In this document: one piece after another, positions 18,881 through 26,926 of the stretch
Layout of the letters: each line of letters opens with the position of its first letter
Position numbering within the stretch: position 1 is the stretch's first letter
Assembly (NCBI RefSeq): GCF_013817345.1
Contig: NZ_JACDCW010000024.1
Coordinates: 1 to 43,963, forward strand
Direction of reading: 5' to 3'
From: Methylibium sp.
Lineage (GTDB): Bacteria > Pseudomonadota > Gammaproteobacteria > Burkholderiales > Burkholderiaceae_C
Length of the DNA stretch: 43,963 nucleotides
Notes under the pieces: model-generated
Told to the model about the DNA's origin: nothing
Databases searched by the model: none
Seen by the model: the letters and a program-made list of their open reading frames with translations, nothing else
Made by a program: the position numbers and the translations under genes

Positions 18881-18898
18881 TTTGGAACGTCGTCCAAA
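18881..18898 (-). promoter_or_regulatory. Palindrome upstream of the IclR/TauE unit, possible autoregulatory operator
   Basis: TTTGGA-ACGTCG-TCCAAA lies 17 bases before the chosen ATG. A symmetric GGA/TCC core agrees with IclR-family operators, and its position would block transcription or early elongation of the unit. Confidence 0.55.
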
Positions 18899-19120
18899 AT
18901 AATGAAATGACTCTAAGGGTCGATATGGTGCATGTCAATGTCTCCTCTCTAAGGAACACCGAAGCGCGCCGCCATCAGAACGTCTACCCCGCGGCTATCG
19001 CGCGATGACCCTGTCGAACCGCCTCATCAGCAGCACGCCACGGACAGACTCACCTCTTTGCGCGCTCGTTGCTCTGTGCAGCGCCGGCCACGCTTGCCGT
19101 AGGCTGACCACCAGGCCCGT

Positions 19121-19140
19121 TTAAGGCAATGCTGATCAAG
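19121..19140 (+). repeat. IS left inverted repeat with TTAA target duplication
   Basis: TTAA (19121-19124) followed by the 16-bp terminal repeat GGCAATGCTGATCAAG (19125-19140). Confidence 0.88.
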
Positions 19141-20283
19141 TCCGCTGCCGGCATGCCGCGTGCATTGACTTTCGCATGAAGCAACACACCCTTGCCATGG
19201 CAGCCGATCAGAACGCGCAGTACGAGCGGTACCGCAGGCCGACGAAGCGCGATGCGTTCCTTGCGACGATGGAGCAGATCGTGCCGTGGGAGCAGCTTTG
19301 CAGCGTGATCGAGCCGCATTACCCCAAGGCGGGCAACGGACGCCCGCCGGTGGGCTTGGAGCGCATGCTGCGGATGTACTTCGTGCAGCACTGGTTCAAT
19401 CTGGCCGACGCGGCGTGTGAAGACGCGTTGCTCGATAGCACAGCGCTGCGCCGCTTCGTGGGCATCGACCTGGGGCGCGAGCGGGTGCCCGACGCGACCA
19501 CGCTGTTGAAGTTTCGCCGCCTGCTGGAGAAGCACAAGCTGGGCGAGGCCTTGTTCGCCAAGGTGGGCGAAGTGCTGCAGGCCAGCGGCCTGAAGGTCGG
19601 CACCGGCACCATCGTGGACGCCACGATCATCGGTGCGCCCAGCTCGACGAAGAACGTGGACAAGCAGCGCGACCCTGAGATGCACCAAACCAGCAAGGGC
19701 CAGCAGTGGTTCTTCGGGATGAAGCTGCACATCGGCGTGGACAGCAAGACGGGCCTGGCGCACAGCGCCGTGGTGACGGCCGCCAACGTTCACGACAAGC
19801 ACCCGCTGCCCGAGCTGCTGCACGGGCAGGAGGAGCGCGTCTATGGCGACTGCGCGTACGCCGCACAACATACGTCGATCCAGGCCAAGGCACCGGGCGC
19901 ACGAGACTTCACCAACAAGACGGTGCGCAACGGCAGCGCCACCGAGGCGCTCGAGCGAATGGTCAACCGTGCGAAGTCCCGCGTGCGTGCTCGTGTCGAG
20001 CACGTGTTCGGCGTCGTCAAGCGCCTGTGGGGATTCGGCAAGGTGCGCTACCGCGGGCTGGCCAAGAACGCCACGCGCGCGTTCGTGGCGACGAGCCTGG
20101 CCAATATCTTCCTGGCGCGCAGGCACCTCACGGCATGAGTGCGCCCGCATGGCGCGCGGCATGCGCGCGAGCACGGCAAAGCGGACAAATTCGCTGCGAA
20201 TTGCGCCTACCTGCATCACGAATTCCGCATTCGGCCGAACTCACCGCAGCAGTTCTCAATGCGGTGGCTTGATCAGCATTGCC
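19125..20283 (+). mobile_element. Complete IS5-family insertion sequence
   Basis: The element is about 1159 bp, bounded by perfect 16-bp inverted repeats (GGCAATGCTGATCAAG) and flanked by TTAA on both sides, which fits the YTAR target duplication of the IS5 subgroup. It carries one uninterrupted transposase. TTAA is itself a palindrome, so the exact edge could lie a few bases further out. The insertion sits exactly at the stop codon of the TauE/SafE gene on its right and leaves that stop intact. Full ends and an intact gene suggest a recent or still active copy. Confidence 0.9.
19176..20138 (+). CDS. IS5-family DDE transposase
   Basis: A 320-residue transposase. An N-terminal helical DNA-binding part contains GRPPVGLERMLRMYFVQHWFNLAD, then RRFVGIDLGRERVPDATTLLKFRRLLEKH. 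The DDE catalytic core is intact: Asp in GTIVDATIIGAPSST, Asp in VYGDCAYAA and Glu in RARVEHVFGVVKRLWGF, with the family's R..E..F pattern. An alternative start seven codons in (MAADQNAQ) is possible. The gene fills most of the element, ends about 130 bases before the right repeat and shows no frameshift, so the element should be able to move by itself. Confidence 0.95.
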   Translation: MKQHTLAMAADQNAQYERYRRPTKRDAFLATMEQIVPWEQLCSVIEPHYPKAGNGRPPVGLERMLRMYFVQHWFNLADAACEDALLDSTALRRFVGIDLGRERVPDATTLLKFRRLLEKHKLGEALFAKVGEVLQASGLKVGTGTIVDATIIGAPSSTKNVDKQRDPEMHQTSKGQQWFFGMKLHIGVDSKTGLAHSAVVTAANVHDKHPLPELLHGQEERVYGDCAYAAQHTSIQAKAPGARDFTNKTVRNGSATEALERMVNRAKSRVRARVEHVFGVVKRLWGFGKVRYRGLAKNATRAFVATSLANIFLARRHLTA

Positions 20284-20287
20284 TTAA
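20268..20287 (-). repeat. IS right inverted repeat with TTAA target duplication
   Basis: The exact reverse complement of the left 16-bp repeat (20268-20283), followed by TTAA (20284-20287), which also supplies the stop codon of the neighbouring permease gene. Confidence 0.88.
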
Positions 20288-21024
20288 AGCATGCAGATCA
20301 GCAACCCCGCTCCCACGGCGACGCAAAGCATGCCCACGGCGCGGCGCAAGGACCGCGCATGGACGGCATGCGCCAGATGAACCCCTAGGCTTACGCCGAT
20401 GAGTTCGAACACAGTCAAGATGCCGGCGAGCTGAAAATCGATTTGACCATGGAGCAGATTGCCGGCGCTACCGGAGACGGCGGCGAAGATCTGCACGACC
20501 TGACTGGCGCCTACCGTAGCCAGGGGAGAAAAGCCGAACATCACCATCATCGGCACCGACAAAGCCGGTCCGCCAACGCCGGTGAGCCCAGAGCCGAAGC
20601 CGGTCAACGCCCCGACCATGAACAGCAGGTTACGCCGGGCGTGCGGCCGGCCCTCGAACGCGGCGCGCCGCGCGCCAGCGTTGCTCGACAAGGTGTAGAT
20701 CCCCGCGAGCACGATCAGCACGGCGAGGACCAGCGCCAACGCGAAAGCATCTAGCAAAGAGTTGGCCCAGGCGCCGACAAAGCCGAACAACGCACTTCCT
20801 ATGCAAAGCGGCACGGTCAGCGACCAGTCGATGCTTCCGCGGCGCTGGAACAGCCATGTGGCGGCTACACCGGTGAAGATGAAAGTGAACAGCGTCGTCG
20901 CCATTGCCGTCTGGACGGATAGCGGTGTCAGGAAGTCGAGGGCCGGAATAAGCAGGACACCGCCGACGCCGACCGCGCCGATCAGCAGACCGACCACAAC
21001 GGCGACAAGTCCGAGCGAGATCAT
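20284..21024 (-). CDS. TauE/SafE-family membrane permease with IS at its stop codon
   Basis: A 246-residue permease with eight or so membrane segments and both family repeats: AVVVGLLIGAVGVGGVLLIPALDFL at the N-terminus and VGALTGFGSGLTGVGGPALSVPMMVMFGFSPLATVGASQV in the second half. It would export or import an anion such as a sulfonate or sulfite. The ATG giving MISLGLVAVV is preferred because hydrophobic sequence begins there; starts 13 or 18 codons upstream are possible. The final TAA lies in the TTAA duplicated by the IS insertion, so the protein is unchanged but the downstream transcript toward the IclR gene is broken. It lies at the left edge of the A+T-rich segment yet has host-like composition. 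Confidence 0.87.
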   Translation of the reverse strand: MISLGLVAVVVGLLIGAVGVGGVLLIPALDFLTPLSVQTAMATTLFTFIFTGVAATWLFQRRGSIDWSLTVPLCIGSALFGFVGAWANSLLDAFALALVLAVLIVLAGIYTLSSNAGARRAAFEGRPHARRNLLFMVGALTGFGSGLTGVGGPALSVPMMVMFGFSPLATVGASQVVQIFAAVSGSAGNLLHGQIDFQLAGILTVFELIGVSLGVHLAHAVHARSLRRAVGMLCVAVGAGLLICML

Positions 21025-21431
21025 TTGTCGCAGAGCCCTTCGCCAAACCCCTTCTCCGTGCATGGGTCCAGGGAGCAACTGAGCTTGGCGCGCCCCTGCG
21101 CGTTCAAGGGCTCGTGCTTTCGATGAGTCGTACTTTAATGTGGCAAACGTTGAACTGTCGCCTTCAAACCGCTTGAATTATGCGTCCAGGGTTAACGCGG
21201 CAGGGTTTCTACGAAAACGTTGCCCTCGCTCTCAATCTCTATGGCGATTGATTGTCAACAACTTGACAGATCTTATCGGGTAGACGCAGGAATATTGTAG
21301 CGCTACACGGCGGTCGGTTTAGAAGAGGCCACGACTTCTAACCCTGAAAAACATAAGGTGGCTCCATTAAATGCTCGTCTTTAATTGCGAACCGATAGCT
21401 ACGTGACTCTGTAATCATTTAGGAGAAAAAA
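21025..21431 (+). other. Intergenic boundary between host-like DNA and the A+T-rich segment
   Basis: About 400 bases hold no gene I can support. Composition shifts here from G+C-rich to mixed. The right half contains the Crp/Fnr-type palindrome and promoter of the TRAP unit, described separately. No attachment site, tRNA or integrase remnant is seen. Confidence 0.6.
21253..21298 (+). promoter_or_regulatory. Crp/Fnr-type operator and promoter of the TAXI-TRAP unit
   Basis: A perfect palindrome TGTCAA-CAAC-TTGACA (21253-21268) is followed by a -10 candidate TATTGT (21293-21298). Predicted transcription would begin near 21304, placing the palindrome about 42-44 bp upstream, the class II activator position. 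The same motif occurs before two other genes of this segment. Confidence 0.75.
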
Positions 21432-22517
21432 ATGACTTCGAGCATCAAAACCAGCAACACAAGTACATGGAAAACAGGGAAGCCGCAGTTTCTTGCCAAA
21501 CTGAGCACAACGTTCGCTATGGGTTTATTTTGTGCACCGGCGCTGTTATTTTCGACGCCCACGGAGGCGCAGCAGGAAAAAAAGGTTTCCATTCTCGTAT
21601 CACCCGCTGGTTCCGGTCCATACGAAGCATTCGCAGTCATGCAAACGCGTGCAGCGGAAAATCACCCGTGGCTCCGGCCAATCGCGGTGGAGACTCCAGG
21701 TTTCAATTACAACGTTAAGTTTCTCGCAGAAAGTCCCAATCTTTGGAACAAAGCCGTAATTGGATCTGGTTCAGTTCTTGAGGTGGCCGCAAAGAAGGGC
21801 CTTAAACCATACTATCCGGAACCGCTAAAGGCTGCCGCGGATTACCGAATCATCGGCGTTCTAGCGTTGACTGGAATAGTCTTTGTAACGACCGACCCCA
21901 CGATCAAGACATTAGAAGATTTCGCTGGTAAACGTGTTGCCACAGGTCTTATTACCCAAAATGAATGGGGAATGTATCCACGCATGATTCTGGAAGGCAC
22001 GGGAATGCGTAAAAAGCTCAAGGCTTTGAATATGCTTGGGACTGACCCTAACGTGGAAGCACTTCTAGATGGGCGAGCCGATGTGTCGACCATCGCCATG
22101 TTCTCTTCCGACGGTCTTAAGGAAAATATCACCCCGAGTCCGTTTATGCTTCTAGAGGCCTCGAACCGCCCATTTCACTACATTAGCATTTCTCCGTCAA
22201 TAATCGAAGAATACAACAAAAAAACCGGAATGAATTTTCACGTTCGCAAATATCCACCAAACACGTTTTCAAATCAACCCCAAGAACTAACTACATTTGG
22301 GAATTTTCTACTACTGACTGCTCACAAATCATTTCCAGATGATTTGGCGTACGAGTTAACAAAGTTCTGGATAAAAATGGGACCGACGGTTGCCGAATAT
22401 AACGCCATGGGAAAAATTTGGGACGCAAAAAGCATTTCCGCGGCGGCGCGACTTACCCCAGAGGCGGTTCATCCCGGCGCAATGCGGGCATATAAGGAAC
22501 TGGGTCTAGTTAACTAA
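21432..22517 (+). CDS. TAXI-family TRAP transporter solute receptor
   Basis: A 361-residue exported receptor. A long N-region is followed by a hydrophobic signal core (FAMGLFCAPALLFSTPTEAQ), and the mature part resembles the TAXI group: VSILVSPAGSGPYEAFAVMQTRAAE, NLWNKAVIGSGSVLEVAAKKG, TLEDFAGKRVATGLITQNEWGMYPRMILEGTGM and ALLDGRADVSTIAMFSSDG. TAXI receptors work with fused TRAP permeases, and one such gene follows. A strong AGGAGA lies seven bases before the ATG. The gene is A+T-rich compared with the flanks. Its promoter carries the Crp/Fnr-type palindrome. The ligand is unknown; the context with a nitrilase and a dehalogenase-like enzyme suggests a small carboxylate. Confidence 0.88.
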   Translation: MTSSIKTSNTSTWKTGKPQFLAKLSTTFAMGLFCAPALLFSTPTEAQQEKKVSILVSPAGSGPYEAFAVMQTRAAENHPWLRPIAVETPGFNYNVKFLAESPNLWNKAVIGSGSVLEVAAKKGLKPYYPEPLKAAADYRIIGVLALTGIVFVTTDPTIKTLEDFAGKRVATGLITQNEWGMYPRMILEGTGMRKKLKALNMLGTDPNVEALLDGRADVSTIAMFSSDGLKENITPSPFMLLEASNRPFHYISISPSIIEEYNKKTGMNFHVRKYPPNTFSNQPQELTTFGNFLLLTAHKSFPDDLAYELTKFWIKMGPTVAEYNAMGKIWDAKSISAAARLTPEAVHPGAMRAYKELGLVN

Positions 22518-22548
22518 ATAGGTTTCTCAACGCTGCAATCCTAAAGAC

Positions 22549-22595
22549 AAATGCCGCAGACTTGCACTAAAACCAAGTGCAATTTTACGGCATTT
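22549..22595 (+). other. Nested hairpin between TAXI receptor and permease genes
   Basis: An outer 8-bp stem (22549-22556 with 22588-22595) encloses an inner 7-bp stem TTGCACT/AGTGCAA (22562-22568 with 22576-22582, loop AAAACCA). The structure follows the receptor stop by about 30 bases and ends in a short T-run, so it may stabilise the receptor mRNA or partly terminate. Confidence 0.6.
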
Positions 22596-22635
22596 TGCAA
22601 TATTCTTCTAGCTGCAAGCTTAGATAGGAAACGAA

Positions 22636-24546
22636 ATGGATAGCTCAACCAGGCTATTGAAGACGCTCGAATCGGTATATATGATCGCCGCACTTGCTGC
22701 GATCGCATACCATGGACTTTCCGTGTTTTGGACGTTTCATGGTGCGATGGAGCATTATACAGTCCACCTGGGCGCCATTCTGTTGCTTATCGCCCTGCAC
22801 ATTGCTGTTACAAAAGGACAAACGACCATTGGAACCAACAGAATTGCATGGCTCGTTTTTGCTTGCTTAATGTTCATTCTAACTTTAGTTTCCACCGCCT
22901 ATCTTTATATCTTTGCAGAAGCGCTAGAGTTAAGTCAACCGTTCATCACCGACTTCCAGTATCTGATCGGGTTTGTCCTTATTTTCACGGTGTTCGCACT
23001 CAACTGGGTAGTATGGGGCACCGCACTCACTATAGTTTGCGTTCTCGCCGCGCTTTACTTTGGTCTGGGCCATTTGATACCCAGCCCGGTAGCGGATCTT
23101 CAATTTTCCCCTTCTGTCGTCATGAGCTATCTTGCCGGGATGGGCGGCCCTCGAGGGGTTTACAGTTTCATTCCTTTATCTGCAGATACGATTTTTCTTT
23201 TGCTGGTATATGGGGGCTTGATGACCAGTACGCGGGTGCTGGATATGTTCGAAGAAATAGGGAAAGCAATTGGCAATTTAGTTCGAGGTGGCGTCGGCTA
23301 CTCGTGCATCGTCGCAAGTTCGCTCGTCGGTATGGTCTCAGGTCAAACCGTTAGCTGCATTGCCCTTAGCGGCTCTATGACTATTCCAACAATGATCCGT
23401 GGCGGCTATACAAGGGAACAAGCCGGTGCCGTCGAAGTCATGGCCGCAAACGGTTCCCAAATAATTCCGCCGGTTATGGGACTAGGTGCTTTTCTCATGG
23501 CGGTGCTTCTTGGAATTTCATACGTGGAGGTGGTGGCCGCTGCGCTTCTACCGGCATTCTTGTACATGTTTGCTTTGGCGCTCGCGGTTTATTCCCTCAT
23601 TCAGGCCTCACCAAAAATCCCCTACGAACGTTTGACGGTTGACTGGAAAAAGGTTTCATGGATTCTTCCGTCATTCTTGCCGTCTATTATGCTTATTGTC
23701 GTCCTACTTTCGCTCCGTTACTCGGGCGGAATGGCAGCATTAGCGGGAAGTGCAACTTTAGTGGGACTAAGTATTCTGCGACCAAAAATTTATAGACCAT
23801 CGTTTAAAGGTTTGCTGTCCGGTTTGGCTAATGGTGCGCTCGCTGGAGCTCAGCTTGCAATAATATTAGCCGCTATTGGAGTGGTGGTACAGATGCTCGT
23901 TACCACTGGTCTCGGAACACTGTTTGCGCAGCTGATGATTGGCGTGTCTGGCGGGAGCGTTGGAATCGCTCTGCTACTCGGCATGGGAATTGTACTAATT
24001 ATAGGAATGGGCTTACCCACTCCTGCCGCTTATTCGCTGGCCGCGATTGTGGTTATTCCTTCGTTGATCGACGTTGGCGTCAATCCGCTTGCAGCGCACT
24101 TCTTCGGATTCTATTTTGCTGTCTTTTCGGCATTCACACCGCCGGTGGCAGTTGGCGTATTGATGGCCGTAAAGATCTCGCACGGCTCCTTTACAAAGAC
24201 TTGCCTGGAATCTTTCAAACTCGGTGCTATTTGTTTGTTGTTACCATTTTTCTTGGTAGCGTTTCCGAACATCTTGGAGTTTCCAAACCTAACGACCGAA
24301 ACACTAGTGGCAGTTTTTCTATTTTGTATCAGTACACTGATGCTTTCCGCTGCGATATACGGTGGTTTTATGGGACGATTGGTAACCTGGGAAAGACTAT
24401 ATATGACAACAGGCCCCGTTCTTACTGTGATGTATTTCCAATGGCAGGACGCTTGGCTGGCTGCGATTCCAGTGTTGTTGCTGATTGGTTTCGCGATATA
24501 TAAAAAGAGCGAGCGCCGGAAAGCACCGCAGTCCGTAGCCGTTTAA
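22636..24546 (+). CDS. TRAP transporter fused permease (DctQM type)
   Basis: A 636-residue inner-membrane protein in which the small and large TRAP subunits are joined, the usual partner of TAXI receptors. The first 160 residues give several hydrophobic helices. The large-subunit part follows with YLAGMGGPRGVYSFIPLSADTIFLLLVYGGLM, SLVGMVSGQTVSCIALSGSMTIPTMIRGGYTREQAGAVEVMAANGSQIIPPVMGLGAFLMA and MGIVLIIGMGLPTPAAYSLAAIVVIPSLI, and the late FFGFYFAVFSAFTPPVAVGVL. TAGGAAACG precedes the ATG. The gene lies 118 bases after the receptor, with a hairpin between them, and 98 bases before the nitrilase. Codon use is markedly less G+C-biased than in the host-like flanks. Confidence 0.92.
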   Translation: MDSSTRLLKTLESVYMIAALAAIAYHGLSVFWTFHGAMEHYTVHLGAILLLIALHIAVTKGQTTIGTNRIAWLVFACLMFILTLVSTAYLYIFAEALELSQPFITDFQYLIGFVLIFTVFALNWVVWGTALTIVCVLAALYFGLGHLIPSPVADLQFSPSVVMSYLAGMGGPRGVYSFIPLSADTIFLLLVYGGLMTSTRVLDMFEEIGKAIGNLVRGGVGYSCIVASSLVGMVSGQTVSCIALSGSMTIPTMIRGGYTREQAGAVEVMAANGSQIIPPVMGLGAFLMAVLLGISYVEVVAAALLPAFLYMFALALAVYSLIQASPKIPYERLTVDWKKVSWILPSFLPSIMLIVVLLSLRYSGGMAALAGSATLVGLSILRPKIYRPSFKGLLSGLANGALAGAQLAIILAAIGVVVQMLVTTGLGTLFAQLMIGVSGGSVGIALLLGMGIVLIIGMGLPTPAAYSLAAIVVIPSLIDVGVNPLAAHFFGFYFAVFSAFTPPVAVGVLMAVKISHGSFTKTCLESFKLGAICLLLPFFLVAFPNILEFPNLTTETLVAVFLFCISTLMLSAAIYGGFMGRLVTWERLYMTTGPVLTVMYFQWQDAWLAAIPVLLLIGFAIYKKSERRKAPQSVAV

Positions 24547-24644
24547 TAAATACCGTTGTACAGAAATTAAAGCGGAAAAATCAACAATGCCGCGCATTAA
24601 TTAACTCACCTGCAAGTTTTTTCAGACCAACGTAGGGTAGTCAT

Positions 24645-25712
24645 ATGAACGAATATCCAAGCTTTAAAGTTGCCGCCATGCACGTATCACCCGTGTTCAT
24701 GGACACGGCGAAAACAATTGAGAAAGTGTGTTCACTTATTCGAGAAGCAGCACAGAGTGGAGCTAGTCTTATCGCATTTCCTGAGACGTTCGTCCCCGCA
24801 TTCCCGCTGTGGTCTGCCCTCCGTGCCCCTATCCACAATCACGGCTGGTTTCGTCGGCTTGCGGCGCAAGCGGTCCGTGTGCCAGGACCTGAGATTAGTC
24901 AGGTGGCCGCCACCGCAAAAAAGTACGGTGTTATCGTTTCACTGGGTATCAATGAGCTTAGCGACACCAGCGATGGCTGTATCTGGAACGCAAATCTGCT
25001 GATTGGTGAGGACGGAACCATCCTTAATCATCACAGAAAACTGGTTCCGACATTTTGGGAAAAGCTTGTTTGGGCCAACGGCGACGGCGCTGGTTTACGC
25101 GTAAATCAAACCGCGCTTGGTCGTATTGGTATGCTAATTTGTGGAGAAAACACAAACCCACTGGCTCGCTTTGCCCTGATGGCGCAGGGTGAGCAGCTCC
25201 ACGTCTCCTCGTTTCCTCCCATTTGGCCAGCACATGACCCGCGCGAAGCTGGCGCCTATGACGTATCCGACGCGATTCGCATTCGTGTCCGCAATCACGC
25301 TTTTGAAGGGAAGCTTTTCAACGTAGTGGCATCGGCATTTCTCGACAAAGTAACGCTCGATGGACTTTCTCAGGCAGACACCGATTTGGCAAGAATCCTT
25401 AGCGACAGTCCCCGAGGAATATCAATGGTAGTCGGACCCACTGGTGTGCCTATAGGGCACGAATTTCAGCAGGCTGAAGGCATTCTCTACGCCGACGTTG
25501 ATCTCGCTGCGACAATCGAGCCACGACAGTTACAGGATGTCGCCGGTTACTATAATCGCTTTGATGTTTTTAATCTGGTGATTAATAGAGCAAGAAATCG
25601 CCCGGCAATGTTTTTAGAACCGAATGCGGTCTCAGGAGCCGACTGCAAACCCTTAAGTGCCCATGACAGCGAGGAGTGGCAGTCTAACAATAAAAAAACC
25701 AAGCAACGCTAA
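24645..25712 (+). CDS. Nitrilase (carbon-nitrogen hydrolase)
   Basis: A 355-residue member of the nitrilase superfamily, branch 1 in look. The catalytic triad is complete: Glu47 in FPETFVPAFP, Lys132 in HHRKLVPT and Cys166 in LICGENTNPLARF, with the second conserved Glu at 139. The GENTNP sequence after the Cys and VHVSSFPPIWP-like segment (QLHVSSFPPIWPAHDP) are as in true nitrilases that turn organic nitriles into carboxylic acid and ammonia. Active enzymes usually form spiral oligomers; the C-terminal tail is hydrophilic. It is third in the presumed TRAP unit, so the transporter probably brings in its nitrile or exports/imports the acid. No own operator is seen in the 98-base gap before it. 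Confidence 0.9.
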   Translation: MNEYPSFKVAAMHVSPVFMDTAKTIEKVCSLIREAAQSGASLIAFPETFVPAFPLWSALRAPIHNHGWFRRLAAQAVRVPGPEISQVAATAKKYGVIVSLGINELSDTSDGCIWNANLLIGEDGTILNHHRKLVPTFWEKLVWANGDGAGLRVNQTALGRIGMLICGENTNPLARFALMAQGEQLHVSSFPPIWPAHDPREAGAYDVSDAIRIRVRNHAFEGKLFNVVASAFLDKVTLDGLSQADTDLARILSDSPRGISMVVGPTGVPIGHEFQQAEGILYADVDLAATIEPRQLQDVAGYYNRFDVFNLVINRARNRPAMFLEPNAVSGADCKPLSAHDSEEWQSNNKKTKQR

Positions 25713-25782
25713 ACGGAACGCAAACGCCTATTTTTGGGGAGGGGATCCGATAAGCATTGCACCGCACCTAGCCTTCAGAAAT

Positions 25783-26568
25783 TTATCGCGCCACTTTGCT
25801 TAAAAGCTCCTTATCTAATATTATCAGTTGTCGCTTTCGAATTAAGATTATTTTGTCCCGCTGAAAACTTCCCAATGTGATGCTTACCCATTGTCGAGTT
25901 GCACCGACCATGTTTGCTAAATCTTCCTGGGTAAAATTATGTCGGAGGAGAGTTCCGTCTTCTATTTCTACACCGTACATCTCGGCAAGCTGCAGGAGCA
26001 ATCGTGCAAGTCGGACACATACTGACTGCGTTCCTAGGGTCTGCAAAAGCATAGAAACCCAATTTAGCTTTAGCGATACAGTTTCTATTACAAATTTTGC
26101 GATCCCTGGATTTTCCGTGCAAAGTCTTTCTAAATCGGCACTACGAAAAACCAGCGCAGAAGTCAATTCAATCGCTTTAGCCGACCAGACGTGTTTAAAA
26201 GATCCGCTCAAAAAATGCGGACCTCCAATAAGGTCGCCGTTCGACCAGTAAGCTAAAGTGATTTCCTTACCGAGCGGGGAGGAGTAGAAAGTTCGCACAA
26301 GACCGTTAAGCACCAAAAAGCTCGAGACGTTCGTGTCCCCCTGCCTAAAGATCGCCGCTTCCGGCGCAAAGCGCGTCTCTCTTCCTTGCGCAAGCAGGAG
26401 CGCGAAATCAGACTTTCCTAAGCGAACGGATGGACCACCTCTGGGCGAGTGCTCATCTAGTTCAGCCGGCGAAGCGGCGCTACGGCCATTTTTCCCATGG
26501 TTTTGCGCACAATCTCGCCCCGAAATTATTGGGTCCTTCTTTGAAGCTTTTCTCGCTTGCGCATTCAT
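25783..26568 (-). CDS. Crp/Fnr-family transcriptional regulator
   Basis: A 261-residue regulator. After a roughly 50-residue polar extension comes a cyclic-nucleotide-fold sensor domain (FAPEAAIFRQGDTNVSSFLVLNGLVRTFY, then YWSNGDLIGGPHFL), a long dimer helix and a C-terminal HTH (HNFTQEDLANMVGATRQWVSITLGSFQRDKII). The recognition helix has R225, Q226 and I230 where Crp has R, E and R, so its DNA site should differ from that of Crp. The Fnr iron-sulfur cysteines are absent and the Crp phosphate-binding RxS pattern is not kept, so the signal is unknown. It is convergent with the nitrilase and divergent from the anion-channel gene. Three TGTCAA-N4-TTGACA-type sites in this segment are its likely targets. 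Confidence 0.9.
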   Translation of the reverse strand: MNAQARKASKKDPIISGRDCAQNHGKNGRSAASPAELDEHSPRGGPSVRLGKSDFALLLAQGRETRFAPEAAIFRQGDTNVSSFLVLNGLVRTFYSSPLGKEITLAYWSNGDLIGGPHFLSGSFKHVWSAKAIELTSALVFRSADLERLCTENPGIAKFVIETVSLKLNWVSMLLQTLGTQSVCVRLARLLLQLAEMYGVEIEDGTLLRHNFTQEDLANMVGATRQWVSITLGSFQRDKIILIRKRQLIILDKELLSKVAR

Positions 26569-26917
26569 CGGAGATTCCTCTGCTGGCAGTCTCGCAGCAC
26601 GCTGTTTATAGGACAGCCACTAATTTTGTGTTGCGGTTGAACTTCGCGCGGTTCTCTAGTTTAGGTAACTTCATTCCGTGAGCTGACATTTAACGACTAG
26701 AGCCACAAAGATCCGCATACAGAAGCAAGACGGTCTTTGTAGTGGCTTTGTCTGATGCAGTGAACTTGGCGGCCACCTAGATTGTCAAGCAATTGACTGA
26801 TGATGACGAACCGCGCTCTTAGACTAAACAGTCGAAGAGGTGCGGGCGTTAACGGCGACAAACATCACGAAACGGCCCTAACCACCTAAAGATCTTCATC
26901 GGTTTATCGACGACTAT
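26569..26917. other. Divergent intergenic region between regulator and anion-channel genes
   Basis: About 350 bases with no supported gene. The right half holds the second Crp/Fnr-type palindrome with a promoter toward the channel gene. The left half presumably contains the regulator's own promoter, but no convincing -35/-10 pair was identified. Confidence 0.6.
26783..26825 (+). promoter_or_regulatory. Crp/Fnr-type operator and promoter of the SLAC1/TehA-like gene
   Basis: TGTCAA-GCAA-TTGACT (26783-26798, one mismatch from perfect symmetry) is followed by a -10 candidate TAGACT (26820-26825). A start near 26832 puts the palindrome centre at about -41.5, the class II activator position. Confidence 0.75.
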
Positions 26918-26926
26918 GTGCGAAAA

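Noticed and set aside
25783-26568. Calling the regulator Fnr (oxygen sensor)
   Set aside because: The cluster-binding cysteines at the N-terminus are absent and the recognition helix differs.
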